Below, piece by piece: positions 1 through 12,000 of a DNA stretch of 37,566 nucleotides. Both the position numbers and the translations under genes were made by a program. The notes under the pieces are model-generated. The model saw only the letters and a program-made list of their open reading frames with translations. It did not search any database and had not been told where the DNA came from. How positions within the stretch are numbered: the first letter of the stretch is position 1; every line of letters begins with the position of its first letter. Where the stretch lies: contig LPNZ01009981.1 of assembly GCA_001655205.1 (NCBI GenBank), positions 1 through 37,566 of the forward strand, read 5' to 3'. The DNA comes from Lenisia limosa. Its lineage: Eukaryota > Breviatea.

Positions 1-3000
1 GAGGCTCTTCTGCTCAGCTGTGAGTCCGGGTTGCGAGAGGGTTTCAAGCAGACTGGCTTCTGCTGCGGCTAGAAGGTGCTTTCTGCGTCGTAAGCATTTA
101 GGAAATGATAACAAGGGGAGTACGACCAAAGCCGTTCACATTACCACTTCGTTGCTTTGGTCTATTTTTGAAGACCCTTCCCCTCCCACAATATCCCTTT
201 CTCACATTATCAATCACTATCATACTCCCATACATCACCCCCAACCTGTCACGGGCAATGGAGGAGAACATGGATTCTGAAGAGGTGCTGCCGGCGGCCG
301 AACGGGCACTGTCCGGGCCGGGGCCGAGGTCGCCTCTGGGGGGGTAAGTTTGATGTAGGCCAGTCGCTTCTGCATCCCATCACTCCAACGTACTAGTGGT
401 GTGTGTCGGTATATGTATAATCTACATTTTCCCAGATATAATAGTATATATATGTATATCATATATACATAAGTCTTGTCCACCCAGGCTTACGAGCTTG
501 CAGCAACTTCTATGTCCTCAACAAAACTGTCTTCCTCAGCCTTGGCCATTGCGGCCTCCATTCTAAACTATCAATATTTCCCTCACATTGGCATTATTGT
601 ACAAAACACCAATACAATATTCTTGGCTTAGATTAAGCGAAGCTCATTGGCACCACCAACCTTGCAACCACGTCATTAGTTTGGTTGGGCTCCTCAGCCT
701 CCTCCATGATCGAGCCCTCACCAAGACTGGACATGCTGCCTGGGGGTGTCAAAGGAGTGACCGATATCATGGACTTGAGATATTCAAAATAATAATAATC
801 AACAGAACATGAGATATTCAAACAATTTCTTTAATTTTCATACTTCAAGGAAACCCCAATATACCCTTATTTTGGGACTTTTTGGCGGCACGCGCGCGTT
901 TGGCCTCAAGACGCGATTTCAGCATCTTCTCTTGGCGTCTCTTTTCGGCACTGACGGCAGCCTCGACTTTTTGGATGGACGTCTCGTGAGACTGGGGGGG
1001 GGGGGGGTTNNNNNNNNNNNNNNNNNNNNNNNNNNNNNNNNNNNNNNNNNNNNNNNNNNNNNNNNNNNNNNNNNNNNNNNNNNNNNNGAGATGCAAAACA
1101 AAAAAGATAATAAGCTTGGAGTTTGGATCTACCCCCCCACACACACAAAAAAAACAAACACCAGAATGCAATATCATATTACTACTAATATATGATATCC
1201 AAAGAAACTGAATGATGGGTCCATGGAATCAAAACCGCCCAGTAGCGACAACCAGCTTACTGTTTTGAGTTGTTCGATTTGCTGTTGTAAAAGAACCTCA
1301 TCAGAGCACGTCTTCTTCTGCAGTTCAATAGACTTCTGCAGAACCTTTTCGCGCTCCTAGTGGGGTAAAAAGAGTGTATTCACTTTATGTTTGCGAGGAT
1401 CTGAAGCTGAGGCGCAAAAAGAAGTTCAACGTGTGTTTGTTTCTAATAGGTTGAAAAGCTGAATCGTACATACTATATATTTATAAAACCTTCAAGGTAA
1501 AGAAAAGCAGGCAAAGAAAAGCAAGGCAAAGAAACCACATAAAAAGATTCCACATCACATCACTTGGAAACCTAAGAAGAGACCCAGAATCAAGAAGTCC
1601 AATCAGACCTTCACTAATTGTTTACGCTTGAGGTTGATCTTCATTTCCAACTCAGCCATGGCCCTCTTCTCCTCCGCGTCAATATTGGCAAGCTGTGGTG
1701 TGGGAAAGTAAAATCCGTAAGATACAAGACAAAGAAGAAAACGTCATTGCATGTGGGTGAACCGCCCAACAGTTTCTTTACCCCCCTCCCCCAACAGTTT
1801 CTTTTTCTTTATCAGCGGACATAGAGGACATGCCACCCGCAGTGTTGAAAGAAGGCGGCTTGAGGGTCCTATTGAGTGAATGATACAAGTCAAGAATAGC
1901 AATCTAGAAGAAACAACAACAGCACTGACAACAAACAGCCACTTCAACTGACATTCTTGAAGGTGGCATTGATGATCTCGATCCTTGCATAGTTTCAACA
2001 CCAAGGCGGCTGCCTCCCATTGGGGCCTGCATTGTGAGGGGCTGTTAAAGCTCAGGTAAAAGATGATTGAGTATTCGATTGATGGGAGGCTTTGATATAT
2101 TTCATATAGAGGAGTGGAGACAGCAAACCGATTTTGACTGAACATGAGTGACATCAATAAATTAGGAATTTTAAAAATAAAGGAAATGGTAAAACACTCC
2201 ACTATGTCAAATGATGCTCAGCTCTCCCTGCACACAAACATCAATATACACTGACCGTAATAAACCTTGACCGATTTGCTATGTCATTTCTCAAAGAAAA
2301 TAGGGGTCACTGTATATTTTATCTGTACAGGCAACACCCATCCCCACATGGACCCTTGGAGGTAAGCCCTCCTTGATAGCTTTCTCCACCACAGGGGCTG
2401 GGAGACAACTCCTAGTAGGTGAGGTGACGGACATCACAATATTCCAAGGGTAATTTATAGGGCAATGAATTGAAAAAGCATACTATTTTAGTGTAAACTC
2501 AATTAGAAGCTGTAATTTCAAATTTGGTCAATTTCTTCAAAAAATGAATTGCACGGAGCCATATTATTTTAGGCAAAATCCGTTCACCACCCGATGTCTT
2601 CCCCCACCTGAAGAATTCCTCCTCCTCAACAGCCTCGAGAGCAGCAGCGTCCCTATCCACGGCCAAGACGGCCCTGACATGGCGGCTGAGCGCGAGGGCT
2701 CGGTCTTCTCCAGTTACGGATTGCAGCATTTCTGCCTCCAAAGTTCTGCAAAATGAATTGTTGGTGAAAATAGATTGGCCTTTTTTTATTAGTAATCTGT
2801 CTGCCACTCTTTACCTGTTAGAGTTGACCAGACTGGCCTCCCTTCGCGCGAGCCAAGAGCGATGAAGTTCCTGAGCCTGGTGCTGCTGTCCCTCAGAGAG
2901 GTTCGCAAGGAGGGTGCTTCTCATCATGGGGGGGATACGCCAGACGGGGTTGCTTGAAGACCTGAGAGTTGAGAAGACGTTTTTTTGAAAGGTGCACAAT

Positions 3001-6000
3001 GGCAAGAAACTCAAAACATTGATGATGAACCCAGGAGCCTACTCATTTGCAGCAGGCAGCATTCCAAGGCCTGCACCACCAACAGTAGAGAACTGCTGGA
3101 GAGATTCCAACTGAAGCATGAATACTGCCAAAAATAAACAAAAAGATTTATTCCATACTTGTAGTATACATACAAATGTTCATATATGATGTGTGACAAA
3201 CATATCATGTGCTCAATAAACACATCATGTACAATCAGATCATGTGCTATAGTATACATATCTCAATAAACTCATCTTCCCAGTGACCAAGGAGCTCACC
3301 TGGCTCTTTTGTTGGGAGATAATGACTTCCTGTTCATCGAGGGCTGCTTCTAACTCAGCTGTGTCTTCTCCTCCTGAGCGTGTCAATTAATTGATGATAA
3401 TTTGGATCAAATATAGAGAAGGTCCAAAATATCAAAGGAAATCAACGGTTAGTGATGGGATGCCCTTCAAGCCTCAGACCTCCAACTCCTCCCATGCCTG
3501 CTTCGCGAGTGCCTAGAGCAATAAGTCACAATTTGATAGCATTTGATTCCCTAAAAGGAAATCGTTTTCTTCCCAATAAGAACAATTTTTTTAAAAAAAA
3601 ACTCACAAATAATAAAAAAAAACAATAAACAATAACGAAACACGAACCACCCCATGATTGCAATGCCCTCACGCACGTCTGATGGCGGTTGCACTGTGAG
3701 CGGAGTGCGATACTAATCCGTGCCGGGCTACTGCAGCCTAAATCGTTATTTTCGGATGAATGAAAACTGAAAGATCCACATCTCTACAAAGTATCATCAT
3801 CTACCACTTTCTACACTAATCCTCTGACTGTGATGGACTTGATCCTTTTTTGAGTGGAAATATTATTCATATCGCTCTACCTCCATTTGGCATATCATGT
3901 CATATCACAAAAATAACATCAGATCATATTATTTTGCATATCAAACTATTAGAATATCAAATCATCATATGCGAGCAAATCAATGTAAGCCTTCAGGTCG
4001 ATGGCAGTCTTATCTCATCCTGAAGAAGAATTTCAAATGTTTATGGGGGGTAAGCTGTCCGCTCCTTATACACACCCCCAAAAAAAAATAAAAATAAAAA
4101 AGACAAAAGCCCTCACTCCATAGTAAGCACGGGACCCCCTCTGCCACCCGACCTGAGAAACAACGGCAGCCTGGGCGGCAGCCAGATGGGCGCTTGCCTC
4201 AGTCGCAGCCAGCGTCATAGGGGGGAGAACCTGGGGGATTAATCTTCGTGGAGAGGAGGGGGAGGGGTAGGAAATGTATAAAGCCCCCCCACACCTTTGC
4301 CAACTCTATTCTGCTGCTCTAATTCAAAGATACTCATACTACAATCTTCTTTTCTGTTGATTATGTAGACTTTGTGGGTAAAAACGTCGATGAATAAGGG
4401 GATTAGTAGGATCAGGCTTGCTCTAACGCCGCCCCTTTGCCAACTCTATTCTGCTGTTCTAACTTCTCTCCACCCCCTTCCCACTGCAGAGAGCTTGATC
4501 GCAGTCGCAGAGTGCTCGTTGGTTGCAGCAATGGCATCAGGAGAGAGACTCAGAATCTTTTCAAGAACGTCTCGTGACCTGGAGCGTCAGTATGGCCGCG
4601 ATTGAAATTCGCTGGAACATTGGCGGAATACTACCCCCCTTGTGTGTGTGGAACATAGTAAGTTACATGTTAGCGGGATGGTCATCCTTTCGTTCGCAAT
4701 CGTTGTTCCTTTTGTATCTCGAATGGAGCCCCGGAATCCCCCCCCCCCCCNNNNNNNNNNNNNNNNNNNNNNNNNNNNNNNNNNNNNNNNNNNNNNNNNN
4801 NNNNNNNNNNNNNNNNNNNNNNNNNNNNNNNNNNNNNNNNNNNNNNNNNNNNNNNNNNNNNNNNNNNNNNNNNNNNNNNNNNNNNNNNNNNNNNNNNNNN
4901 NNNNNNNNNNNNNNNNNNNNNNNNNNNNNNNNNNNNNNNNNNNNNNNNNNCAACTCTATTTACAATGATAATCTTGGAATCTTTGCTCACCAATTCCGCT
5001 AGGGCATGGATGCCTAAAACGTCCACACCAAGTCCCGAGGCGGATCGACGGGTGTGTTCCTCGCCAACAAGCCGTCTTATTGCTGCTATGGCAACCAGAG
5101 ACTCCTCATACGCCGCCTCCACGACCTTGAGTGTAAGAATTGGACTCAAAATGATAGAAAGTAAGGTCTAAATTGCTTTGCAGCACTTAATCATTGTCAT
5201 ATGTGGATTTGTCAAACAACTCTTCATTCTCATACCATTCACTTGTTTGTAAGATTTTCCTTCCCCTCTTAGTGTTCCTCAATACTTCTCTCGAAGCATG
5301 TCTCTCACCTTAACAGAGTTCTCTGAAGTGACGAGAGAGTCGCCGTGTTCCTCCTGGACCTGCCATACGACATCTCCTGCTCCTGCGACCCAAGGCTGCA
5401 AGGGGGTGAGAACAAGAGCTGTGATAGGTGATGGATGGTGTCAAATCAAACACACTATCGGAATGGGTTGGGGGGGGGGGNNNNNNNNNNNNNNNNNNNN
5501 NNNNNNNNNNNNNNNNNNNNNNNNNNNNNNNNNNNNNNNNNNNNNNNNNAGTTTTCGACGATGTATAGATAAATTCAGTCTTTTTTCGAACCGAAGTGAA
5601 GCCTTAGGTATCATCATGGGGTATCAACGATCATTTCAATGCTACTATCGTGTGTGGTTCTACTTGTCCAGCTTACCTGAGGGGGAAGGCAGTCAAGAGC
5701 CTTACACAGAACGTTGATAGTTCGGCAGACTGAGTCCCAAGCCGATTCTAGAGAACATTAGAACATTTGTGGTTGGAAAATAATAAACTTGGCAAGTATG
5801 AAGCAAATGTGTGTCGTGGAGCATTTTCACGTTGATATTGTAATGGTGGAAAACGTTATTCCACTTCTTGCCTTTACATACCAATCACCCTTACTGTAAG
5901 CAATGGGAATTAAAAAATAAGGATGTCTNNNNNNNNNNNNNNNNNNNNNNNNNNNNNNNNNNNNNNNNNNNNNNNNNNNNNNNNNNNNNNNNNNNNNNNN

Positions 6001-9000
6001 NNNNNNCTCGTATACATTCATATATTATAAGAGAATTTTAGCATACAATGATATAGTACACCAGATCAACAGAAGGATTAAATAATAAAACAGGAACAAG
6101 AACAAACCCCTCATACGCACAACAGCGTCACGTCGTTGACAGGCTTGGCGTCTGCGCCTCAATTCCTCCTCAATCTCCTGGACTGCATCATCTTTGTTGG
6201 CCGCACCCTGGCCCTCCCAGCCTTCATCGTTCATCGAGGCCGCCCATCTGGTGGTTAGTGGATTGAAAGAAATAAATTAATCTGATAATTGCATTTGTAA
6301 ATGCAAAATTGAACTAACATCAACAAAATATTCACCAAACAATTATGCCTATCAAGAGACCCGATTTACCGCTCAGTTCTCCGAAGCCCTGCAGCCGTAG
6401 CAGCCAAGCTGTTCAATGCTGACCTCTGCGACCCAGTAATGTTCGAAGTGGAGTTTCCACGTGCCAGGCCACAGTGTGCAATGGTTTCGGCGATATTGCC
6501 AAGGGCTACAACAACGTCGCTCGAGGTCAGAAGGGCCTTCTTTCCTTCACCCAAAGCCATCGCGGTGGCCTGGGCTGCGTCGACGTACGTCTGCCACGCC
6601 ATGATTTCAGCAAAGCTCTGTTCGCCTTCGATGCCCGAAATAACGGGTTGAAGCGTTCCAGCAGGTCCAGGGACGGCCATAGTCATGATACCGTTCCGTC
6701 CGTTCCATATGTCCTCCTGGTTGGACATGGGGGTCAACGGGGTGCCGTTTTCGCCGAGGCCGGACAGCGGGAAGACTTGTCCGAAGCTGTCCATTGATAC
6801 GCCCACGACGGGGAGAGGGCCCTTGTCTGCCGGTGCGGTGTGGCTAGTTGCGGCACCGTAGACAATCGGAGTTGGCTTGAACGTGATGGGACACGACATT
6901 ACGCCACCGATCGGGAAGGGCTCCCCGCTTGTTGGGTCAATCGTCACGGCTAAGACCGGGCATTTGATGTTGGAAAAAGGATCGATCACCTCGGCGCCCG
7001 GAACTATTCCACTCGAGCCGGCAAGACAGCATGTCGGCAGACGGGCGCCACCGGGAAGCGGGGCGAACGGAAGGAGTGTGGATGCGTTACTTGAAGGCAT
7101 GTTCGGCCACCCCAGGAGAACGATAGTGTTTTCGACTGGATCATAGGCAGCAGTCGAGGTGAGGGGAACAGCCCTTCCAGTCCCGGGGTGGAGACAAAAC
7201 AGCCCATGAGTTTCGGGGTGATACTGCACAATGTCATAGTCCGGTTGTGCGGTGGCGGGGGTAGCGTATTTACCTGCGGCTGCGGGTTGGTCCGGCTTGG
7301 GCTTGCTTTTTACAGAAATTCGAATCCCGGGCTGGAGCATAAAGAGCCCGGTGCTGGGGTCGTACATGGCAATGGACACTGGCGGGGCAAAGTTACCAGA
7401 CTGGTTACGGAACCATTCAGGCCCGGTAATGAGACTTCCCGTTTCGGGGTTGATCAGTTCGACACCCGAATAACGCCCCCCGAAGCCATAGATCTGCCGC
7501 CTCTTGCCCTCCGAAAGCACAGCATCACTCAAGGTGGCGACGCTCTCAGTCATCGCGCTATGGAGCATGTTGAGGCCGGTGGCAATGGATTCAATGTCCT
7601 AAGGAATTATCACTGAGAAGTAAAGCCAATATACTTTGAACACCTAGCGTTTCAATATGGCACGTGGATGATATGGAAGTGAATCCATAAATGAGACGAT
7701 TGGTGGAATATTTGACTATGAAAACGGAATGTGATATTATTACAGGATTAAAACCTTGACCAACCTGGACTGCTGATCCTGAAAGCAAAAGTTCGGTTCC
7801 AGCCACCAGGGATTCAAAGCGGTCGGCTAGAGACGCCAAATGCGCAGTACTGGAAGGTGACACATCAATTAAATAATTTTCAGACTCCAACATTAGACTA
7901 TTGTATGGACCATTATTCAAATGTAATGGTTTTGTAATGGAAAATAAAAAAACCGAATGTAAGACCAAAGACACTGTGAATAGAAAAACAGCTGATTAGA
8001 AAAATATTACTAAATGCAATTTGAAAAGCCCAGCCAACACAGAGTGTCTCTTGATAGTCTCAGCAGTTGCCGTCCTTGCCGCTTCATGGGCGTGCATGGT
8101 GAACTTTCCAGCAACGGCTTGCCGTCTCAGTACCTCGTTTTCACTGAGACCTGCGAGGCCCTTGCGCTTGGATGGCGCTAGAATGTCCAAGTTTCGGAGA
8201 AGCAAGGCTTTCAGGTTCTCATTTTGGTCACGAAGTACCCTAGAAATAATTATCTAACTGTTTTTAAAATAAATCACTGACAAACAGATGGGTAGCATTA
8301 AAAGATTATCACGTCCACATACCTATAAAACGATGCCGCTTCAGCTTTGGTCCGACTCAGTTGCGTAGAAACATGAATTGTTTGGTCCTCGAGCTTATCA
8401 TAGAACAACTTGGCCGAAAAGTCCTCAACCGTTCCGTCTCCGACAGTATGAACGACCTCCTTTGACGCAAAGCCATGGAGGCTTGTCTCAGCCTTCACAC
8501 GTGTCAGTGCGGGTCGTGCTTCATAGTCTGTCTCCGGTTTCCGCAAGGCAACAATGGTCTGCTGAGCCTTTTGTCGGTTTGAGCTTGCCGGAACTCGGCC
8601 GAAAACGGGGACAAATTGTTCTCCGACGCGTTTGTAGGGTGGCGGTCCAGTTGCGGATGCTCTCCAGCGAATGAAAAAGAGAATGAACGCAAGAATGAAG
8701 AACAAAGCCGTGAGCGCACCAAAGATCATCATCATTAAAAACCAGTCAGTTTTGAGTGTTAAGTTCATGCGAGGTGTGACACCCGCAGCAGTAAGCACAG
8801 TCGATGTTGTTGGAAGAACTCGAGCCAGCAAAGATTCAGGAACTTCTTCTTCTTCCTCAAGTACAATTACAATGAGTCTCTGGTCCAATTCAGCAGCGTC
8901 GCCGAAAACGTAGGTTCCAGACTCGGTAAATTGGAATGTGAATGAGGAGAGCTCCAGAAGTGGGTTGCTTTGGACGTTCGCCAGGCGACGGAAGTCTCCA

Positions 9001-12000
9001 TAGTCGAAATCCTCGTTTGTGTTAAGGAGGGCTTCGGGTATGTATTCTGGATAGTGTTCAGCGGTGACTGCGAAAGAAACAGCCTCTCCAGTAAGGAGCA
9101 CCATGGTTGGACGAATAATGCCGCCTGAGACGCCGTCGCCACTTCCAAGGTCCGTGGACAACGTGGAGTTCTCAAACCAGGCAGATTCTGCACGGCGCGC
9201 AGCGGTGGTAGTGAAAAGACTAGTGAGATAGGACGGGTGGGGGTCCAGAATGCCTCTAACTACACCACCAGCAAAAGACGTATGGAGAACAGAAAGGTTC
9301 TGACCCGGTTTAAGATCAACAGCCCACGCGGCTGACCAGTTTTCAGTCGAGCTCGCGTCTTGTTCAAGCTTGGTGTTGGTTCGTGGGACCTTCACAACGA
9401 TATTGAGACTTCCATCGTTGCTTGCTTCGACGGTCAACACGGCCTGGGAGCCGCGACAGTTGGCATCGCAGATCTCATCAGGGTCCGTAACATCACTGCA
9501 TTCGCATGCTGGGATGTTGGAAATCTTTTGCCCGGCATTGGGAATAAGTAGTTCTCCAGTTGTAGGATCACGACCAGCGCATACAGCGGCGCAATGCGAC
9601 TCGTCATTATCGCATTCTCCGTCCGGGTCCCGAGAGTCGCATCTGTCATAGGTCTTCTTGATGCAGTTCTGGGGACCACTTTCGGAACTCTCTACGCCTG
9701 ACGCCAAGAAATAGGCGTAACCAGGCTTACAAAGACACTTGCCGTCGGATTGTTGAAACGATCTGTTGGATCCGAAACACTCACAGGTTGCCCTGCCTTC
9801 TTCAGAGGAAGCAGAGGCACCACAGGGGAGACATGATGGCGATGCAGTAACAGGTGAGTATGACATAGCTGGACAGGGCAAGCACTCGGTAATGTTGCTC
9901 ATTTCGTATTCCGAATTGAAAGTGCCTGCAGGACACGCAATGGTTTCATACGAGCCTTCAGGGCAGTAGTATCCGGGCGGGCAGCGGAAGCCCTTGTCAT
10001 CCACAAGAGACACTGGAGTTGCAGTGGGCGTTTCGCCAAGACACACAAAACCTGCCGGGCATGGAAGGCAGTCCACGCGTTCACTTGCTCCACCAGCTTG
10101 GTACGTTCCAGGTCCGCAGACGACACAAGCCGTGTCAATCGACGATCGTCCTAACGCAGTTGAAGGGTAAAGAGGTCCGAAGCCAAGAGGACAAATGAGG
10201 GGTGATTGGCTGGCAGCAGGGCAGTAATATCCAGAGGGGCACTCGAGAGGGAGGTCAGAGTCATTAGGACAGTAGAATCCCGCTTCACATGGCGTTTGAA
10301 GCGACGTTCCTGAAGGACACAAATAACCGGGGTTGCAAGGGACAGCAAAAGATGCCTCGTTGTTACATTCGGAGCCTGTGGGACAAATAATAGGAACAGA
10401 TACCCCAGACGGGCAGTAGTAACTATCAGGACAAGCAATAGGATCGGCTGTCATTTCGGGACAGTATTTCCGTGCCGGGCATAGAGTGATTGAGTCAACA
10501 CCTTCGGGGCAATAGTACTTTTGGGGGCACGGGGTGGGTGTCATGGTGTTTTCTTCGCAATAATGGCCGGGGAGGCATAGGGGACAGTCAGCTGGGCTGC
10601 CGGCACCTTGAATGGCGGAGTATCGGCCTGCAGGGCAAGGAATAGAGAAATTAGCAGCTTCAAGACAATATCCACCGATAGGACATGGGTACTGATCCAA
10701 GTTGGATGTGGCTTCGTCAATACACAGTGTTCCTGGGGGGCATGGCAGACAGTCCTCCTTTCCTCCAGCAGCAGTGGATGGGAAGTAAGTTGTACGTGGA
10801 CAAGCCATTTGTGGCTCATCCGCTGGGCAATAATAGCCAGAAGGACAGGGTATGGGGGTTGGATCGCCATCTAAACAAATATAACCTGCAGGACACGGTC
10901 CACAGTCACTTGCCATTGCGGCTCCGGGAACAGCTCTGACCGTTCCTAATGCACAGGCGGTGGGAACGAGACAGGCCTCAGAACACCAGTGGCCGATCGG
11001 GCATGGCCCGTTTTGGCTAGGTGCAGATGAGGTGCCGTTGACACCATCAGGTCGAGGGTCGTCCGCACCGGAGTAGCAAATGTAACCAGCAGCACAGTTA
11101 CCAGCTTCAACGCCACCAAGACAGTATTTCGTTGACGGACACTCCGCACATTCGTCGGCACTTTGAAGGCCCGGAGTGGAGCCGATCCGACCCGCAGGAC
11201 AGAGAACAGGGTTACCAGTCCCTTCAACACAGAAATGACCAAGTGGGCATTCGGCTGGCACAGTGGCGTTTCCAAGACAGAACGTTCCGGGCGGACACAA
11301 GTCGCAGCTATCAGAACCCTCAGACAATTGATACTTTCCGTCTTCGCATCCGACAGGATACGGAGAGCCCTCGGGGCAATAATAGCCAGCAGGGCAAAGG
11401 TGATTTCCTGTGTATTCATGCACGGCCTTGGTGTTGTCATCACAATATACGCCGGCTGCGCAAAGAGCAGTCGGGGTGGTGAGAGCAGTACCAGCGCAGT
11501 AGTAACCAGGCTGACAGTTGAGACAGGAAGCAAGTGAACTACCACCCTCGCTTGGTCGATACGTCCCAACGGGGCATTCAATGGGCATTGTAGCACCACT
11601 TGGGCAATAGTATCCGGCAGGGCAGGGTCCGTTATCTGGGAAGCTTCCGACCGGTTCCGCAACTGCGGAGCCATTCGGACAGAACCACCCTGCACTGCAG
11701 GGACCAGTAACGGCCGAATTGCCTGTTGACTGACAATAAAAGCCGGAGTCACAGTACTGACAGTCCTCGATAACATCCGCATTGACATTGGGGTTGAATG
11801 TCCCGGCGGGACAAGGTTCGGCTACTGATGAGCTAGCAGTACAGTAATGGCCGGTAGGACAGTTTGACGGAACCGACATTTGAGGTGCATCACACAAGCG
11901 TCCTGCTGGACAAGCTGTGCAGTTTACCATGCCTGTGGAAGGTGCGTATGTTCCAGGAAGACATTGCTGGGGAGAAGAAGAGCCTTCAACACACACGTTT

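Larger units (their letters stand above)
1..6247 (-). other. C-terminal cytoplasmic exons of the giant gene: helical and coiled-coil region, open at the left edge
   Basis: Exons, 5' to 3': 6247-6117, 5747-5677, 5395-5309, 5125-4991, 4578-4485, 4230-4153, 3512-3480, 3373-3300, 3110-3043, 2961-2815, 2745-2608, 2411-2348, 2026-1953, 1868-1796, 1692-1615, 1356-1261, 991-865, 739-661, 562-494, 335-246, 82-1. Typical products are E-I-E-E-E-L-R-R-R-R-Q, A-E-E-K-R-A-M-A-E-L-E-M-K, L-L-Q-Q-Q-I-E-Q-L-K and E-K-R-R-Q-E-K-M-L-K-S-R-L-E, all of which fit long helices or coiled coils. Ser-rich, acidic linkers separate them near 250-740. Split codons join correctly at almost every junction. The last visible exon has no stop codon. 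Introns hold a candidate structured RNA (3660-3734), a duplicated 29-bp block, a dispersed repeat and gaps at 1010-1087, 4751-4950, 5481-5549 and 5929-6006. Confidence 0.72.

Noticed and set aside
3641-3740. Weak resemblance to 5S rRNA (an accaccc block followed by gtctgat and a gctactgcagcc end)
   Set aside because: The segment is about 20 nt too short, lacks the internal control region consensus, and matches only in scattered short words; it is kept only as an unspecified structured candidate.
7311-7335. TTCGAATCC resembling a tRNA T-arm
   Set aside because: It lies inside the long DPxTG exon in a conserved frame, and no anticodon or acceptor stems surround it.
10946-11788. A 280-codon open frame on the minus strand
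   Set aside because: It is a shifted frame of the Cys-repeat exon; periodic repeat codons keep alternative frames open, and its product shows no cysteine motif.
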